Positions 10,701 through 25,700 are shown, counted from the first letter of the stretch. The stretch is DNA of 64,000 bases from Eublepharis macularius (GCF_028583425.1 NC_072795.1:11183001-11247000); one strand, 5' to 3'. The notes: generated by a model not told the origin, from the sequence alone. Translations and numbers: made by a program.

Positions 10701-13700
10701 AATTATACTGTGCTGGGATGTGCCATCCAGTTGCTGCCAACTTATGTCAGCCTTGTAGGGTTTACAAGGCAAAAGATATTCAGAGGTGGTTGGCCGTTGC
10801 CTGCTTCTGCATAGCAACCCCGGACTTCCTTGGTGGGCTCCCATCAGCCCTGCTTAGCATTTGAGATCTGACAAGGTCAGGCTAGCCTGGGCCATCTGGG
10901 CTGGGGCACTAATTATACTGTTTGCTGGTTATGGCACGTTACATGACGATCTCAACATACTTTAATAGGTTTGTGGTCATAACATAGCAGCTAAAAGATC
11001 GAGCAGGGAATTGGTAAGTACTTGATTTCCCTTGCGGCCTCTTGCCACAAAGTTGCCACAAAGAGCCTTACCTAAACCGCTTTCTTTCAGCCTTGGGTTC
11101 TTTATCTGCAAGAGAGGGTAATAAGGCTGATCTGTGTTACAGAGTTCTTGTCAGGATTACAATAAGATATTGTGTGCGGAGTACGAACTTTCAAACACTG
11201 TATATGCTGGGTATGTCAGTAGTTAGTTACTGATAGCGGGGGGGGGGGGGGTTCCTCCTTCTTCCCAGGGCTTCTTCATGTTGTATGTTACAACAATACC
11301 CAGATTTGTTTTTGACTCTTTACGATACACATGAATGCTGGTTAGAAAGGACCAGACTGCTCCCTGCATGCATTTTTCAAGGACAGGTCCTGAAAAATGC
11401 ATGCATGTACACTTCATATCAGAACAGACGTACAATTGTGTGGGATTGTGCTCATATTCCGGTGTGATTGCCATTAGCTCTTGCCTTGTTCTGTAGTTTT
11501 AACCATCACTCTTGATGAAGTACCTTTCAGCCCTCGCTGTTTGTCTTACTTATTTCTGTTGCAGCCTAATCCCAACCATGTCATCTTGGAAAGCAAGTCC
11601 CATTGACTTCTATTAGTGTTTACTTCCAAGGAAAGATGCTTGAGATTCACCCCATCTTTGCAGTCTTGGATCCCATCTTCCTCCAAAACGATAAAAAATT
11701 TGCTCCGTCTTTGTCCTCCTCCCTTTTTCCTTCCAAGGCCTGCCTTGATTCTATTAAACCATTCTGGGCTGCCCCAAGAAGAAAGGCATATATGTTACTC
11801 TGGATTAAATATCAAGTCAGCAGCCATAAGCAGACTTACTTGGGAATAACTGTCGTTAAAGTCTATGGGATTCACTCTGAGTAAATGCAGCTAGGATGGG
11901 GCTGTTAGTTTGATTACCAAGAAGGAGACTTTCCCCCCAGACTTCTAGATTCTCTTGGGAAACAACATATCTTCTTCTAGTGTCAGGTCCTCTACCTTGT
12001 AGTGCCAGCCTAACAAATTCTTGCCTTTGTGGGCCTGCTGCTTCTCCACTGAGCCACCATAAACTTTCTCCTGTGCCTAAGAATGATGGAGGAACAGACA
12101 GAGATGTTATTAAGCATCCTGTTGGCCTTATAATGGCTTAAACTTATTTGTATGCTTCAGCACAGGTTAGGGGGGAAAGAGAATTCTGATTTTTAGGAGC
12201 CAAAATTCTGAAACGTTTTGAGAAGCATTTGGCTGCAGAAATCCTTCAAAAACGGCATCAGCATCAATAAAGTTACAAGTAATATTTTTACTATCCTGCC
12301 TGTTCTAATGAACGTGTGACGTAAGGATAGACCTCCGTTAATTTGTCTTGTATTCCTTTAAAGCTATCTGAGCTAGTGGCCGTTCTGTACGTTCTGTGGC
12401 AGTGAATTCGACAAATTACTTACGCATTGTGAGAAGTACATCTTTTTTTGTCTGGCTCCTTCGGGCCATCCATGTCATTGGATGACCCTGAGTTGTAGCA
12501 TGATGGAAAAGGGAGGGAAAAAAATCACTCTCTGCTTTATACAATTTTATAAACCTCTATCAAGTCCCCTTACCCAGCTTTTTTTTCCCAAACTGGAATT
12601 CCTGCACTCTTCACCTTTCAGCATAGGGAAAATTCTTGCTAATAACTTGATCATTTTGAGTGCCCTTTTCTGCAGTTGAGATACTGCAACCAGAACTGAA
12701 CACACTCTTCCAAAGACAGCTGTACCATAGATCTACATGAGGGTGTTAGGTTATTGGCTGTTTTGTTTTCAGTCCCTTTTTAAATAAACCCTAAGGTGGC
12801 ATTTTTTTCACCACTGCTGCACACTGAGTTAGCATTTTTTATTATCCACCATGACCTCAAAATCTGCTTCTTAGATAGTCATTGCTAGTTCATCAGTGGA
12901 TTTTTTGGCTATAGTTTTATACCATTTCTCATTTACTGACATTGAACCTTGTTTGTTGACGCATTTTGTAGAGATCGTGGATCTTGTCATGGGATGCTTT
13001 GGTATTCACTAGAGGTGGACACGAACTGAAATACGAACTAAAGTTCATCACGAATCAGGCTGGGTTTTAGGGGGGGGGGGGTTCATGAACCGGTGGTTTG
13101 TCGGAGGGCGTTTCTGATGAACCGCAACGATTTTTAGGCCAGTTTGTTTGGTTTGTTTTTCAGTTAATCACTGCAGACATCCTGGAGCCAATTAATCAAT
13201 TTCCTAGGGGGGAGGGGGGAGATTCTGCAGACCTTCTGCTACCCTGGAAGTGACGTATTCACAAACCAAACGAGCCGATTCAAGAACAGGGCAATTTCAA
13301 GCAGATTCGTGGTTCGTGAAACACGACGAACTACAAACCACCATTTTCCCAGTTCGTGCCCATCTCTAGTATTCACCATTCTAAATAATTTGTTGTCTCT
13401 TAATAAGCTGATCCCTTCACTGATTATCCCCTGGTTTTAGGTCACCTACGAGCAAGTTAAATTGTTCTGGGCCTAATCCAGACAGCTTACCTTTGTGAGA
13501 ACTGTCCCTTGAGAACCTAGCCTTTCCTTCCTAATGCCTGAGAGGCTCTCCTATGAACCTGCCTGACCATGAGGGGGGCCTGTTTCAGATACCCCATCAT
13601 CTGAGCTAGAAGAATAGCAACCTGAGAACGGGCCTTATCCTTTGTGCACCGAAACGGCTGGAGGGAGATTCATCTGCCCTCCTTTATTGTTGTATTATGC

Positions 13701-16700
13701 CAGTGGTGAAGACCTTTCTGTTTGGTTTGGTATTCCCTTACTGACCCTCCTGGTTTTAACTGCTTTTTGACATACATGTATTTGTTTTAAAGGTGATTTT
13801 TAACATCTTTAAGCATTCACTGCCTTACGGGCCTAATTGGGCAAAAAGGCAAGATACGAATATTTTAAATAAAATCTGTCCTACCTTTTCATAGAAACCT
13901 AGAGCTGGAGTGAATCCCAAGGGTCATCTAGTCCAACCCCCTGCACAATATAGGAAATTCACAGCTACCCCCCCCTTAAAATTCCTCTCTTCTTAAATAC
14001 CTCCAAGGAATGAGAATCCACCACATCCCAAGGAAGCTGTTCCACTGAGAAACTGCTCTGACTGTCAGGAAGTTCTTCCTAATGTTTTGCCGAAAACTCT
14101 TTTGCTTTAATTTTAACCTGTTGTTTCAGGTACAACCATCTGGGGCAACAGGAAACAACTCCACTCCATCCTCCAAGTGACAGCCCTTCGAATATTTGTA
14201 AAAGGCTGTACTATCACCTCTCAGTTACCTCTTCTCCAGGCTAAATATACCAGCTCTTTCAACCTTTCTTCATAGAACTTGGTTTCCAGACCCGTCACCA
14301 TCTTCTTTGCCCTCCTTTGGACACATTCCAGCTAGTCGACATCCTTTTTAAACTGGTGCCCAAAACTGAACACAGCACTCCAGATGAGTTCTAACAAGAG
14401 CAGAGTAAAGCGATACTCACTTGATACAGTCTGTAATCGTATTTTCACAGCTTCTAAGTTTACACAGGAACCTTTGCATGGGAACTTTGTCCAGAGCGTT
14501 GTGGAAGTTTGAGGGCTTGTCCATCACGCATGAACGATGTCTCGTTGGCAGGTGTCCTCCATAGCGGCAGCTCAGACTTCGAATCAGTGGATGATCTATT
14601 TGAAGCAGTCGGGGAGCTCTTGCAGGATGTGGCCAGAGACTCCAAAGATGACGAGGACATCCGCGCTATCTGTCAGCAGATGTACAACACCCTTCACCTG
14701 TAAGTTTCCTTTCTCTGACACCAGGGTAAGGGAGGACGCACGAAGTGTTAACTGAAAGCAACTGGGAAACGGGCCATAGGGGACTGAACTCAGACAGGTG
14801 TAAAGTGGCTCCTTGGAGTGAGGCTCTGCATTGTCTTTCGGGCAGAATTGCACAAGAGAAGCAGACTTGTACTTTTTGTACCCTCCCTTTGTAATTTCTT
14901 TGCGCTGAATGACCATGGTTCACATTAAGTGAGGCTCCCCCCGCCCCCAGACACAGATGTGAGAGGAACCCGTAGTAAGTTGGAGCAAAAATAGTGGGGC
15001 CTCTTCTAACAAATGCCTTTTTATCCGGCAGGGACAGTGAGAACCCCCAGGGAGACAGGCAAGTGCTCCTTGATGCCCCAATTCAACTTTCTAAGATCAC
15101 AGATAATTACGGTGAGTAGCGCCTGTTGACAGAGCAGCGGTTTGTATCTTTGGTGTCCAGGTTGTGGCCAGGCTTCATTGACCTTTGAGACTCCCACCAT
15201 TCCAACTTTGCTGACCAGAACAGCAACAGCGGGACGTGAGAACCAATAAACACACACGAAGCTGCCTTAGACAGAGTCAGACCAGTCGTCTGTCAAGGTC
15301 AGCAATGACTGCCCTGGTTGGCAGCAGTTCTCTTGGGTTTCAGGTCCAGGGTCTTCTGCATCACCTGCTCCCAGTTCCTTTTAACGGGAGATGCTGAGGA
15401 TTGAAGCTGGGACCATCTGCATGCAAAACGAATACTTTACAACTGAACCACAGCCCCACCAATACGGTGCAATGTTGACCTTGGATTGACAGTACCTTGT
15501 TTAACTCCTTCTTCAGCCTTGCAGTGCACTGGGCAACTTTAGGCAAGTGCCTACCGCTCAGCTATGTATTCTGGTCTGAAATCCTTGGAGCGAGCACAGC
15601 CTACAAACCCATTGAGGAAATGCATTCTTCCCTGTGCCTTCCTATCTTTGTCTCTGTATGACTTCAAATGTTTTAATTCTGTGCCTGCTATTTCTTTTGT
15701 CACTTTAATAAAATGGTTGAGGACGCTTGTGGCCAATATCAAATGAGTGCGAGCCACCAAAATATTTCTTCTGCCTCCCTATAAGATGATATAGTCTCAT
15801 CCTTGTGGGCTGGCTACATAAGGTCTGCCATATCCTATTGTTACTGTACGTAGATGAGAATACATGGAAAATAATACTTGAATTTTTAAAAAAATTTATT
15901 AACGGAAACCTGTTTCATACTTGTACTTGGATAACCGATATGCATTGGGCAGCAGCTGATCGAGGAACGCTTTCTCTTTGATCATATATGCAAGCTGGTG
16001 CTTTTTTCAATCCAGACATGACGGGACGGGCTGTGTTGGTGCTGATGCCTGTACAGCTATGCATTCAATTCCTGTCATGCTGATTACAGATTCCGGTGTG
16101 GACCTGCTCCCGGGGCTGTGGCTGAAGAGAGATCAAACCTCAGTAAGTGCAGCGGAGTAGAAGAGGCCCATTACTCTTCTCCCTTCTTGATGCCTTTCTG
16201 GAATATCAAGTACAATGCCAGCTTCCTCTCACTTTCCTTTCTGCAGCAGGTTATACCATAACTCCTTTGACTTTTTCTGCTGCGGTAGTTGATTCAGCTG
16301 CAATATCTATCAAATTGGGATCAGACTGTAATCATCCGAAACCCACCCTCATGCCTCTTTCTCCTTCACCCCACCCCCACCTTGTTCATCGCATATATTC
16401 CTCCCAGAATGCCCTGTGGTCAGATGGTAAAAGGAGGAGCCGAACTGTGCCATTTGAACAAATAGCTCCAGATAACTTGAGCAAGGACCTCCCTTGCAGA
16501 GCGTCTCTGACATTTGCCCCTTCTGTACCCTTCTCCCTTTCCCCACGTTGCAGATGGTGAACACTAAGAAGCTAGAGAAGGCCGAAGCTCGCATCAAAGC
16601 AAAACAGAACAAGAAGCAAGAGCGAGATTCTGTGAAGTCGTGCAACCCCTTGTGAGTGAGGGGACCCGACCAAGTAGAAATGGTTCCTGCTGCTCATCAT

Positions 16701-19700
16701 CCTGGGGGAGGGGTGTGTGCTTCTTGAGAGGCTGGCACGAGAAACATCCAATTCTATCAACAAAATGCTCTAGCCATCATCTTCAGAAGTACCAGCAGGA
16801 TTTGAGTCCAGTAGCATCTTAGAGACAGCAAGATTTTCAATGTATAAGCTTTCGAGACTCAAAGCTCCTTTCTTCAGATACTTTTAAGGTGCTACCGGAC
16901 TCAGATCTTGTTGGAAGTGGATGGTTTGGTGCCAGCAGCAATGGAGGTAGATTGTGGTGCCTCCCTCTGCTGCTGGTAATCGGCCTCCTTCAGCCTGCTA
17001 GTAAACAGTAAATATCTTGCTAGGACATAAAGGACATCGTCATGGCTGCTGTTTTCCGCGTCTGCCTTGACACTGCCTACGGTTTCCCCCAATCCACTGC
17101 TGGGCAGTCACAAAGCACTTCACGGTTCCTCCCGGCTGATACCAGCTAGCAAGCCCTGGCCTTTGCCTTCCTGTCTTTATCAGCATTTTCTGCACAAAAT
17201 GGGCCTCCCAAGGTTGGGGTGTGCTGTTTTTTCTCCCACGGAGAAGCAGTAGAAATCCCTACTTGAAGTGATCCCGGAAATGTAACGTTAAAGCATTGGA
17301 GGAAGTTCTTTTTGAAGCCTGCTTCTCACCGAGTTGGAAACTGCGCCTGAGCTGTATCGCTTCAGGCAGGAGGTGAAAGCTGGCATCATCGAACGCTTCT
17401 TCATCCAAAAACATTTTCTTGGGCATAGAAAACTAGCATAGCAGGAAAAGAACTGAACGCTCTGCCTTCTCGTTTGTTTCTGAGGTGCAGCAACTCCTCC
17501 ATCATAGGATTCCCAGCCCTGTTTAAGAAATCCTGGGAGATGTGGGGGGACAGGAGGATGGTGTCTCAGGAAGGAAGTGATGTCACTTCTGGGTGGCGCT
17601 CTGAGAATTTCCCCTAATCTCCGTGATAAAGACCACTGGGAAAATTCCTAAAGCATCATCATCTATACCATTTCCTCCCATTTTTTTCCTTCTGCAATTA
17701 TTGGGGGGGGGGGTGACCATTGCCATTGAGAAAATGACAAGCCTACGTGGTCATGCATGCCTTAAAATAGTACTTCTCAAACTTAAGCTTTACCACCTCC
17801 GCAAGAACCAGGCTTAACTTAGGTATTATTTTTGCTTTGGGAAGCTGAACTACTCTGTGACTTTGGGAAAAGGTGCTTTTACTTCCTTGTGCGTTAATGC
17901 TCTCCCCTTGTGCTGCCCTGGTGACAGAGTGCTTGAGGAGGCGTCCGCCAGCCAAGCTGCCAGCAAGAAGGAGGCCCGCCTGGAAACCTCGGGCAAGAAC
18001 AAGTCCTACGACGTTCGCATTGAGAACTTTGATGTGTCCTTCGGTGAGCGGTGAGTCCTCTGCAGCCCGTTGGAGGGGAGGCTTGTGGGCAGCCAGCGTG
18101 CTGAGACTGTGGACTGTGGGAAAAGTTGTTGAAAGTCTGCTGGGCCTGTATGAAGAGGTTGATGGGTTTTTTGAGCTGTGTTCATTTAGAAAGGAGGAGC
18201 CCACGGTTGCATTCAGCTCTTGCTGCTGGTGAGTCGGATTAAAAGCTGGAAAGGATGAGACTTTTGGAGCAGGCTGCTCAGTGCTGGCCAAGCCATAAAT
18301 CCACCCACAAGATGCCTGGGGGAACCAGCTTGAGTGGGATTGCAGACTAGTGTCATATGCATGTATGTGCCGTCAAGTCGCAACTGACTTATAGCCACCC
18401 CAGCAAGGGGCTTTCAAAGCAAGTGAGAAGCAGAGGTGGTTTGCTTTTGCCTTCCTCTGCACAGCCACCCCAGCCTTCCCATCCTGACCAGGGCTGACCC
18501 TGCTTAGTTTCCAACTTCTGATATGATCGGGCTATACCAAGCCACCTTCCTCCCACAGTAGTACTTATTTCTCAGTAAGTTTTCCTTGGCAGCCCCCCAT
18601 CCAAGCACCAACCCTGTTTGGCTTCCAAGATCTGGCAACATTGGGCTATCCCATGCCACCTTCACTGCACTCCGAAGACTCAGAGTTGGTGTAAGCAAGC
18701 GTATCCAAAGCTGCTTTACGCTGAGCCCAGCCAGTGGTTCATCTAGCCCAGTGCTGCCTACTCCCGTCAACAGCGGCTCTCCAAGGTCTTGAGTACAGCA
18801 GGATCTTTTCCCCTGCTGCTGCAGATCCCAAGGAGCGGAACTCAGGACCTTTCCGCGTGCAAAGCAGATGCTCAGCCCCTGAGCTGCAGCCTCTCCCCCA
18901 AGAGCTTTAATAGTTAGGTGGGAGAGCAGCTTGTTTTTGTGCTGGGTTGGTAGCCAAGACTGTCTCGAGGACTGCACATTATCTCGTTTCAGCGTCCTCC
19001 TAACAGGCGCAGAACTGAACCTGGCCTATGGGCGGCGGTACGGGTTAGTTGGCCGGAATGGGTTGGGCAAGACCACCTTGTTGAAGATGATCGCCAGCCG
19101 GAACCTGCGGATCCCCTCGCACATCAGCATCCTCCACGTAGAGCAGGAAGTAGCAGGGGATGACACGCCAGCCCTGCAGAGCGTGCTGGAGTGTGACACC
19201 ACCCGGGAGAGCTTGCTGAAGGAAGAGAAGGCACTGACAGCCCAGGTCAACTCTGGAAGGTAACTTTGGTCCCCGGGCATCCGATGCAAAGCTGACCAAC
19301 CCTTGCCGGCAACCAACTGCCGCACTGTTCTTTTTTCAGGGGAGATGGTTCCGAAAGCTCCAGGCTGTCAGAAATCTATGCCCGGCTGGAAGAAATTGAG
19401 GCAGACAAGGCCCCAGCAAGGTAAGATGAGGCCCCTTTCATGACGGACAGATGAATACCTTCAGCTGTCCTTAAGCGTAAAGATGGCAGGAATGCACATG
19501 AAGCTTGCCTTGTACTGTATCTGACCATTTATCCAAGAAGGTCATCTAGACTGGAAGCGGCTCTCTAGGGTCTGAGGCAGAAGTCTTTGACATCACCTGC
19601 TACCTGATCCTCTTCGCTGGAGATGCCAGGGGACCTTCTGCCTGCCAAACACGTGTGCTGCCGCTAGGATATGACCCTTCCCCGTCTGAATGTGAGAGGG

Positions 19701-22700
19701 GTTTTGACAGCACTGGGATTGCAGCCACTCTGTTTCACAAACACCCTGATGCTTTGGCAGAGACCACTATAACCTTGGAACTGACAGCTATTCTAAAACC
19801 TTGCTAGTTGAAAAGAACCTGCTACACAGTATCCACTTGACAACCGGTGGCACTGTCTCACACCAGGATGGGGGGAGTTAATTCTCTCCTCCCTTCAGAG
19901 GTAGATCCAGGACCCAGATTACAAACCCACTGCCATAAAATGTTACCTACGCTTCTTAGGCTAATTGGTGGAACTATCACCAGTTTCCTGTTAGATAGAA
20001 AAGAAGCTTGAGTTTAAAAATGCATTTGTTTCTTTGAGATGGTCAGTTGTATGGTTTTTGTTTCCCACCTCCCCATATCAATTGGGCTTTTTATAAGAGC
20101 AAAACAGCCTTGGAGGCTGCCAAACTGAAGCGGGGGGGAGGTGGAGTACTTAATCCTTTCTGTGCCTGCCACTTGCTCGGCATTCATCTGGTTTCCCACT
20201 TTCACAAGGGGAAAGATCCTGGTTGAGAATTGGCTTGGAGAAGGCAGCTTGGAACCAATGCCTGGGATCTGGCTGAGCGTTTTTGTGGTGCAAAGATTCC
20301 CACTTAGGAACTGCATTTTACAGGAGTGCAGAGGGTGGGGCATTCTAGATTGCAGCAGGAGAGAAGAAGTGAGAAAACCACACTCTGTAAGCAAGCAGAA
20401 TTTGAGTCCAGTGACATCTTAAGAACCAAGAAAGTTTTCAGGGTATAAGCTTTCGAGAATCAAAGCTCATTTCTTCCGATACCGATAATATCCGAAGAAG
20501 GGATTCTAATCCTGCCGTTCTATTGCAGACCAACACAGCTCTCTGCCTGAAACTCTAGGCAAGAATCGTAGTGCTGTGGAAATACTTGGTGGACCTAAGC
20601 TAATGGCAGGAGCAGATGTGGGATTCAGCAGCCGCTCACCCCCTGCCTCGCTGTTTTTCTGCACAGACTAGTAGCTTTCAAAACTGCTTTGCATTTGGGG
20701 GGGGGGAACCCTGTGGGTAAGGGAGAAGAATCGTTCCATTGATCACCATAAGTAGTATGCATGTCATCACATGGGGTGTAAATATTTTAAGAAATCAATG
20801 TAATTTGAGCCAGACAAAGAGCCTCTTTTAAGGTGATATTTTAGGCTTCTGATCTTCTGTGAACTGATTCCCAGTTAGAAAGTTGTGCGGCTGACCAGTT
20901 TTTGATGCCGTGTTTGCGCAGGACTGCTGTCACAGGATCACTTTAAGGGATTCTGGGTGTGGTGAAATGTATGTTGTGATAACACCCAGGACTTTGCCAA
21001 GCAGTTTGTTTCACCTTACATTTTTTTAAAAACTCTCAGTTAAAGTTTTGGGTCTGCTCAGAGCAGCACTTGTGCCCTGCATCCAACTGAACATATTGGA
21101 ATAGCTGTGATTTTCGAAAGGGGGCAGAGATGAGCTGGGTCGGGTTTCTTGAAATGCCTTTTCAGCTGTGCAGCAGTGTTCAGAACAGCTCCTCTGCACG
21201 GAGTTCATGGCTTGCTGCTTCTCATTTCCAGTATTCTCTTCATCCGCTGATCTCCCTTTCCTTCCCTTCTTTCTATAGAGCGTCTGTCATTCTGGCTGGG
21301 TTGGGATTCAGTGCAAAGATGCAACAGCAGACAACCAAGTAGGTGGCTTCTACCTTAGGTTGTATCTTTCCAGCAGTGGTTGAGGTTGGTGGGTGAGGCT
21401 TCCAGCTAAGAAGAAATTTGGGCTCCTCCCACTATACATTACCATGTGGGCCAGAGGAGAACTTGAACGGTGGACCTTAAACTATAAGGTCACCTGCCTT
21501 TACCTGTGGGCTCATTGGTCTACTTGATTTTGGGTATCTGATGCTGCCGGGGCCTGTTTCTTTCTCTCCAGAGAGTTCTCAGGAGGCTGGAGAATGAGGC
21601 TGGCTTTAGCTCGTGCCCTCTTCGCCAGGTTTGTGTATTTTGCTACATTACGACTGCATCCAGAAGTTACACTGCTGGTGGTGCTCAGTCTTAGAATATG
21701 AATCCATAACTGTAGGGCTTGAGTTACTGAATCTGGCATTACCAACCACCAGATTCTAGAGCTTCTGGAGACCAAAGCTAAGCTGAAGTGGCAATTGCCA
21801 ATACATACAGGGCACTTTTTGAAACACCCCCTCCCCCCAGCAAAAATGGTTGAAGTTGGGGATGGTCGATGGTATCCTTGGGGAAGGGGTCCAGATATTG
21901 CCAGAGCAGTGTTGAGTCACTTGAGCTGCTGTAAGAATTAACAGTATCGACAGTTTTTCTAGCAAAACTTCATCCTGAGACTTCATATTAATGCTGTCTT
22001 GTCTTCCTCTTCTCCACCCCTCCTCCGGCTGGTTGCAACGTTGTCAGGCCTGACCTCCTACTGCTTGATGGTAAGTCTTTCCTGGCTGCATGTGGGAGGA
22101 AGGAGGGGGACGGAGCATAGACCACGGGCTCCAAATCAGAGGGCTCTCCAAATCAGATTTGGACATTCAGGAGCATGCTGTAGGCTTGCTTTGCCCTCCA
22201 CTGCTCTCCCATGTAAAATACCAGCCATTTCCAGGCTGTTTTAACCAGAATTTGCTCTGATATCTGAATCAAGCAAACCGTGATTAGTCATCAGGGCAAT
22301 TTTGGTCAACTCTCAGAATAAGGAGGGAATCTGAACAGGGCATGGGAGAAAGATCCCGTCAGCATGTTCCCGATCCTCCCGACTCTGGTTGTGGGGTGGG
22401 GTCTGAACTGAACCATAAAAAATGCACGACTCCTTGATTAAATGCGTACATAGTTACATACACTGTTGCAAAGTTGAATCCCCCATATATCACTAAGAAT
22501 AGCCTGGAAGCATGTGGGATTATCCTACTTGAATGAGCTCCGAGGTTTACTAATGCACATAAATGATTTAAAATTATCTTGGGGGTGGTGGAATAAAAGT
22601 TCAGCTTTTGAGTTAAGTCTGTATGCACCGTGTGCTGGCATGCATCACAAAATACTGGGAGCAGCAGGCCTGTACTGGACTCACTGTCTGAAGAAGCCAT

Positions 22701-25700
22701 AGAATCTGATGTGATTGCCTCTAAGAAATTAGCATAGCACAATCCATTTAGGTTAGGCCTTATTCATACACCAGCCCCAGACTATGCCAGTGATCCATAT
22801 TTTAAAGACCAGGGACTCGCTCTGTTGTGTGTGACATGAATGTTATGTGAATGGAAAACAGGGAGCCAGAATTATGAGCTCAGGGATGTCAAGGCCAGGA
22901 TCTTGGGCAGCCGCCTCAAAGAGGGTGGGACAAGAAATATGAACCTAGCACCAGAAGGCTTCTCAAGCCAAGCTTTGGAATCAGGGAGGACGCCCCTTCT
23001 CCGCTGTTACCTCATCTCCCCAGCCTGCAAGTCTTATCAGAATACATGCAGAGAGAGTAGAGGGCATGACCCCCCCCCCCATATGTACATATGTGCCATC
23101 AAGTTGCAACTGACATGGCGACCCCAGAAAAACTCTTTCAAAGCAAGTGAGAAGCAGAGGTGGTTTGCCATTGCCTTCCTCTACAGAGGAAGCCTGACCA
23201 GGGCAGACCCTGCTTCGTTTCTGAGGTTCTGATGAAATCGGGCTATACCATGCCACCCTCCCGCCCACAGTAGCAATTACCTCTCCGTAAGTGTTCCTTG
23301 GTGGTCCCCCATCCAAGTACCAAAGCTGCTTAGCTTCCAGGATCTGATGAGATTGACCTATACTGTGCCATTCCCTTCTCCTCTTTAGGAAATAGGTCCT
23401 AAGAAAAGGCAGGAAAAAACCCCACTGGTTCTGTAGGATCACAGTTTCTCATCTTGGCTGAAAACCACTGACATGTGCAATACACTGGTCAATAAAACAC
23501 CTTCGCTCGGCCCTAGTAATAGTCACTGTATGGAGTACAGAATGTTCGGGTTGAATCCAGACGTAATTTTCCAATGACAGAATGGAACTTACTTGCCTTC
23601 CACTGCAGCCCACTGATCTTTGTGAAATTCTACTCCTTGGGGTAGGGGACCCCAAGGAATGGCAAGAGGAAGGTCTGCAGGGGGGAGGGGGAAGAGATGG
23701 CAACTGCCAATTGAGTCTTGATCCAACATCCTCCCCCCCCCACCACCCCCAAAGTGTGATATTCCACTCCAGTGTTTGGACAGTGCCTTGTAAACATTGG
23801 TTGCGCCTGATAGAAGTGTTGGTTTTCTGCTCCTGCTCCCTGGCAGCCTGGCCGATGTGCTGTGTGATGACATTCCACACTGGCCCCAAGTCCAGCAGTC
23901 AAGGGGGCCAGAAATGCAAGCAGGCCCGTCCGCCGAGCTCTCTTAATGGAAATGACTGCGCTTTCAGCCTGTTGGTCCGTCTAACCCAGTGCAGCTTATG
24001 CTACGCAGCAGCAGCTCCCTTAGGGTATCAGCCAGAGGACTTCCAAGATCCTGCCACTTAAGCTCCTTTAAATGGCGTATGTTGGGCTTTGAACCCAGGA
24101 TCAGTGCCTTCCTTGCCCCCCGCCCCCCCACCCCCCATTGGCCAAGCATCCTCAAACGCTGTTCTGTGTTCTTAATTGCCATCTTTTCTTAACTACCGAA
24201 TCCCTTGCCAAAGAATGCCCACTGTGTTCAATTCCAGAGCCGACCAACATGCTGGACGTGAAGGCGATCATCTGGCTGGAGAACTACCTGCAGGTCTGCG
24301 TGGCAGTGGAAAGCCATAGAAATAATTTCCAAGCTCATTGGAGGTGGGGGGGGGTCCTCCCCCTAGGGGCTTGATGGAGTATAAACATTAAGCTGTGGCT
24401 CTTTTGGGAAGCCAGCTTAGGCCTGTAGATGTAGCTGAGCGATCTCTGTGCTCCAGCTAACGTTCTGTCCTGCTGGCCTTGCCAGACGTGGCAGTCTACC
24501 ATCCTGGTGGTGTCCCATGACCGGAACTTCCTGAATGCCGTGGCCACTGACGTCATCCACCTGCACTCGCAACGGCTCGACAGCTACCGTGGCGACTTCG
24601 AGAACTTCATGAAGATCAAGGAGGAGAGGCTGAAAAACCAGCAGCGGGAGTATGAGGCCCAGCAGCAATACCGGGAGCACATCCAGGTATAGGGGGAGCC
24701 AAGGGTATTTGGGGTCTTGCAAATGAGCAAGCACAAAGGGCATGACTGATGGATTTCATGTGGATGGTGGACATCCCCTACGCAGTGTGCACTGAAATAA
24801 ACAAATCCTGTATGAGTGTAATCCAGATTCTGTACTAAGAGGATTCATTTTGTGACCGGTCTAAATTAATGTAAGTTAAGGGAATCTTTGTAGTAGGTTG
24901 GATTCAGCCAGTTTTTTCACTCCGCAGTGCCCAGTTCTCCTTACTGTGGTCCCACCCAACGTGGCTTTCGTGCATGCAAGTCCAGTGTCCCCTAGCATAG
25001 CCTTCTTTGGTAAAGAAATCTAACGATCTAGACTTTCAGGCCCATCTGGGTAGCCGTAAAGATAAAGCTAAACTACCTCACAGGAGTCTTGAAGTAGTAG
25101 AGCACCTACTAGAAGTCAAAATGTCAAGCATTCGGGAGAAAATTGAGAGAGAATCCCTGGAAGGCTTTTCTTTCCCTACACTGTTGACTTTGAGAGCCTT
25201 TACTAGATATGGGCCCTAATTTGTCTGTAATCTGGGACGAAAAACTTGAAAAGGGCGGGAGGTAGTATCAGGATACCGGTGTTTTGAGTTGTATACAAAG
25301 GACGATTCACTCTGATAGTTATGCTGATTTGGTTGTTTGGCCTCCATATAGCTTCGGTGGTTGAAGAGATTGTCGATACTCCTCTTGGGCCCCATTACAA
25401 GACTAAAGGAGAATTCCAAGTCTTGCATTTTGGAAAGCATGTCCTACTTAAAACCAACAAGATGTACTTGACTTCAGTGATCCTAACTAGGTTTACTTTT
25501 AAGACCTATCCCTGAAGCCATTCTTGCAGCTTGAGAAACTCTGGTTCTGTCTTGTCTCATAGGTCTTTATCGACCGTTTCCGCTATAATGCAAACCGGGC
25601 ATCTCAAGTCCAGAGCAAGCTCAAACTGCTGGAGAAACTGTGAGTATCCACCCTAGCTGGGTTGTGTGTGGCAGGAGAAGAGAAGGGACAGTGTGGCTGA

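Noticed and set aside
17743-18291. 182-codon minus-strand open frame
   Set aside because: It overlaps ABCF3 exon 6 in antisense and has no recognisable domain; it is a shadow of the real exon.
18540-18660. 5S rRNA-like sequence
   Set aside because: Similarity is partial, diverged and embedded in SINE bodies, so it is not a 5S rRNA gene.
22981-23442. 153-codon minus-strand open frame and its plus-strand partner at 22840-23232
   Set aside because: Most of it is the dimeric 5S-derived SINE; no protein family signal.
23449-24061. Open frames of 146-159 codons on both strands in intron 11
   Set aside because: Both strands are open over the same GC- and C-run-rich sequence, with no domain and no splice context.
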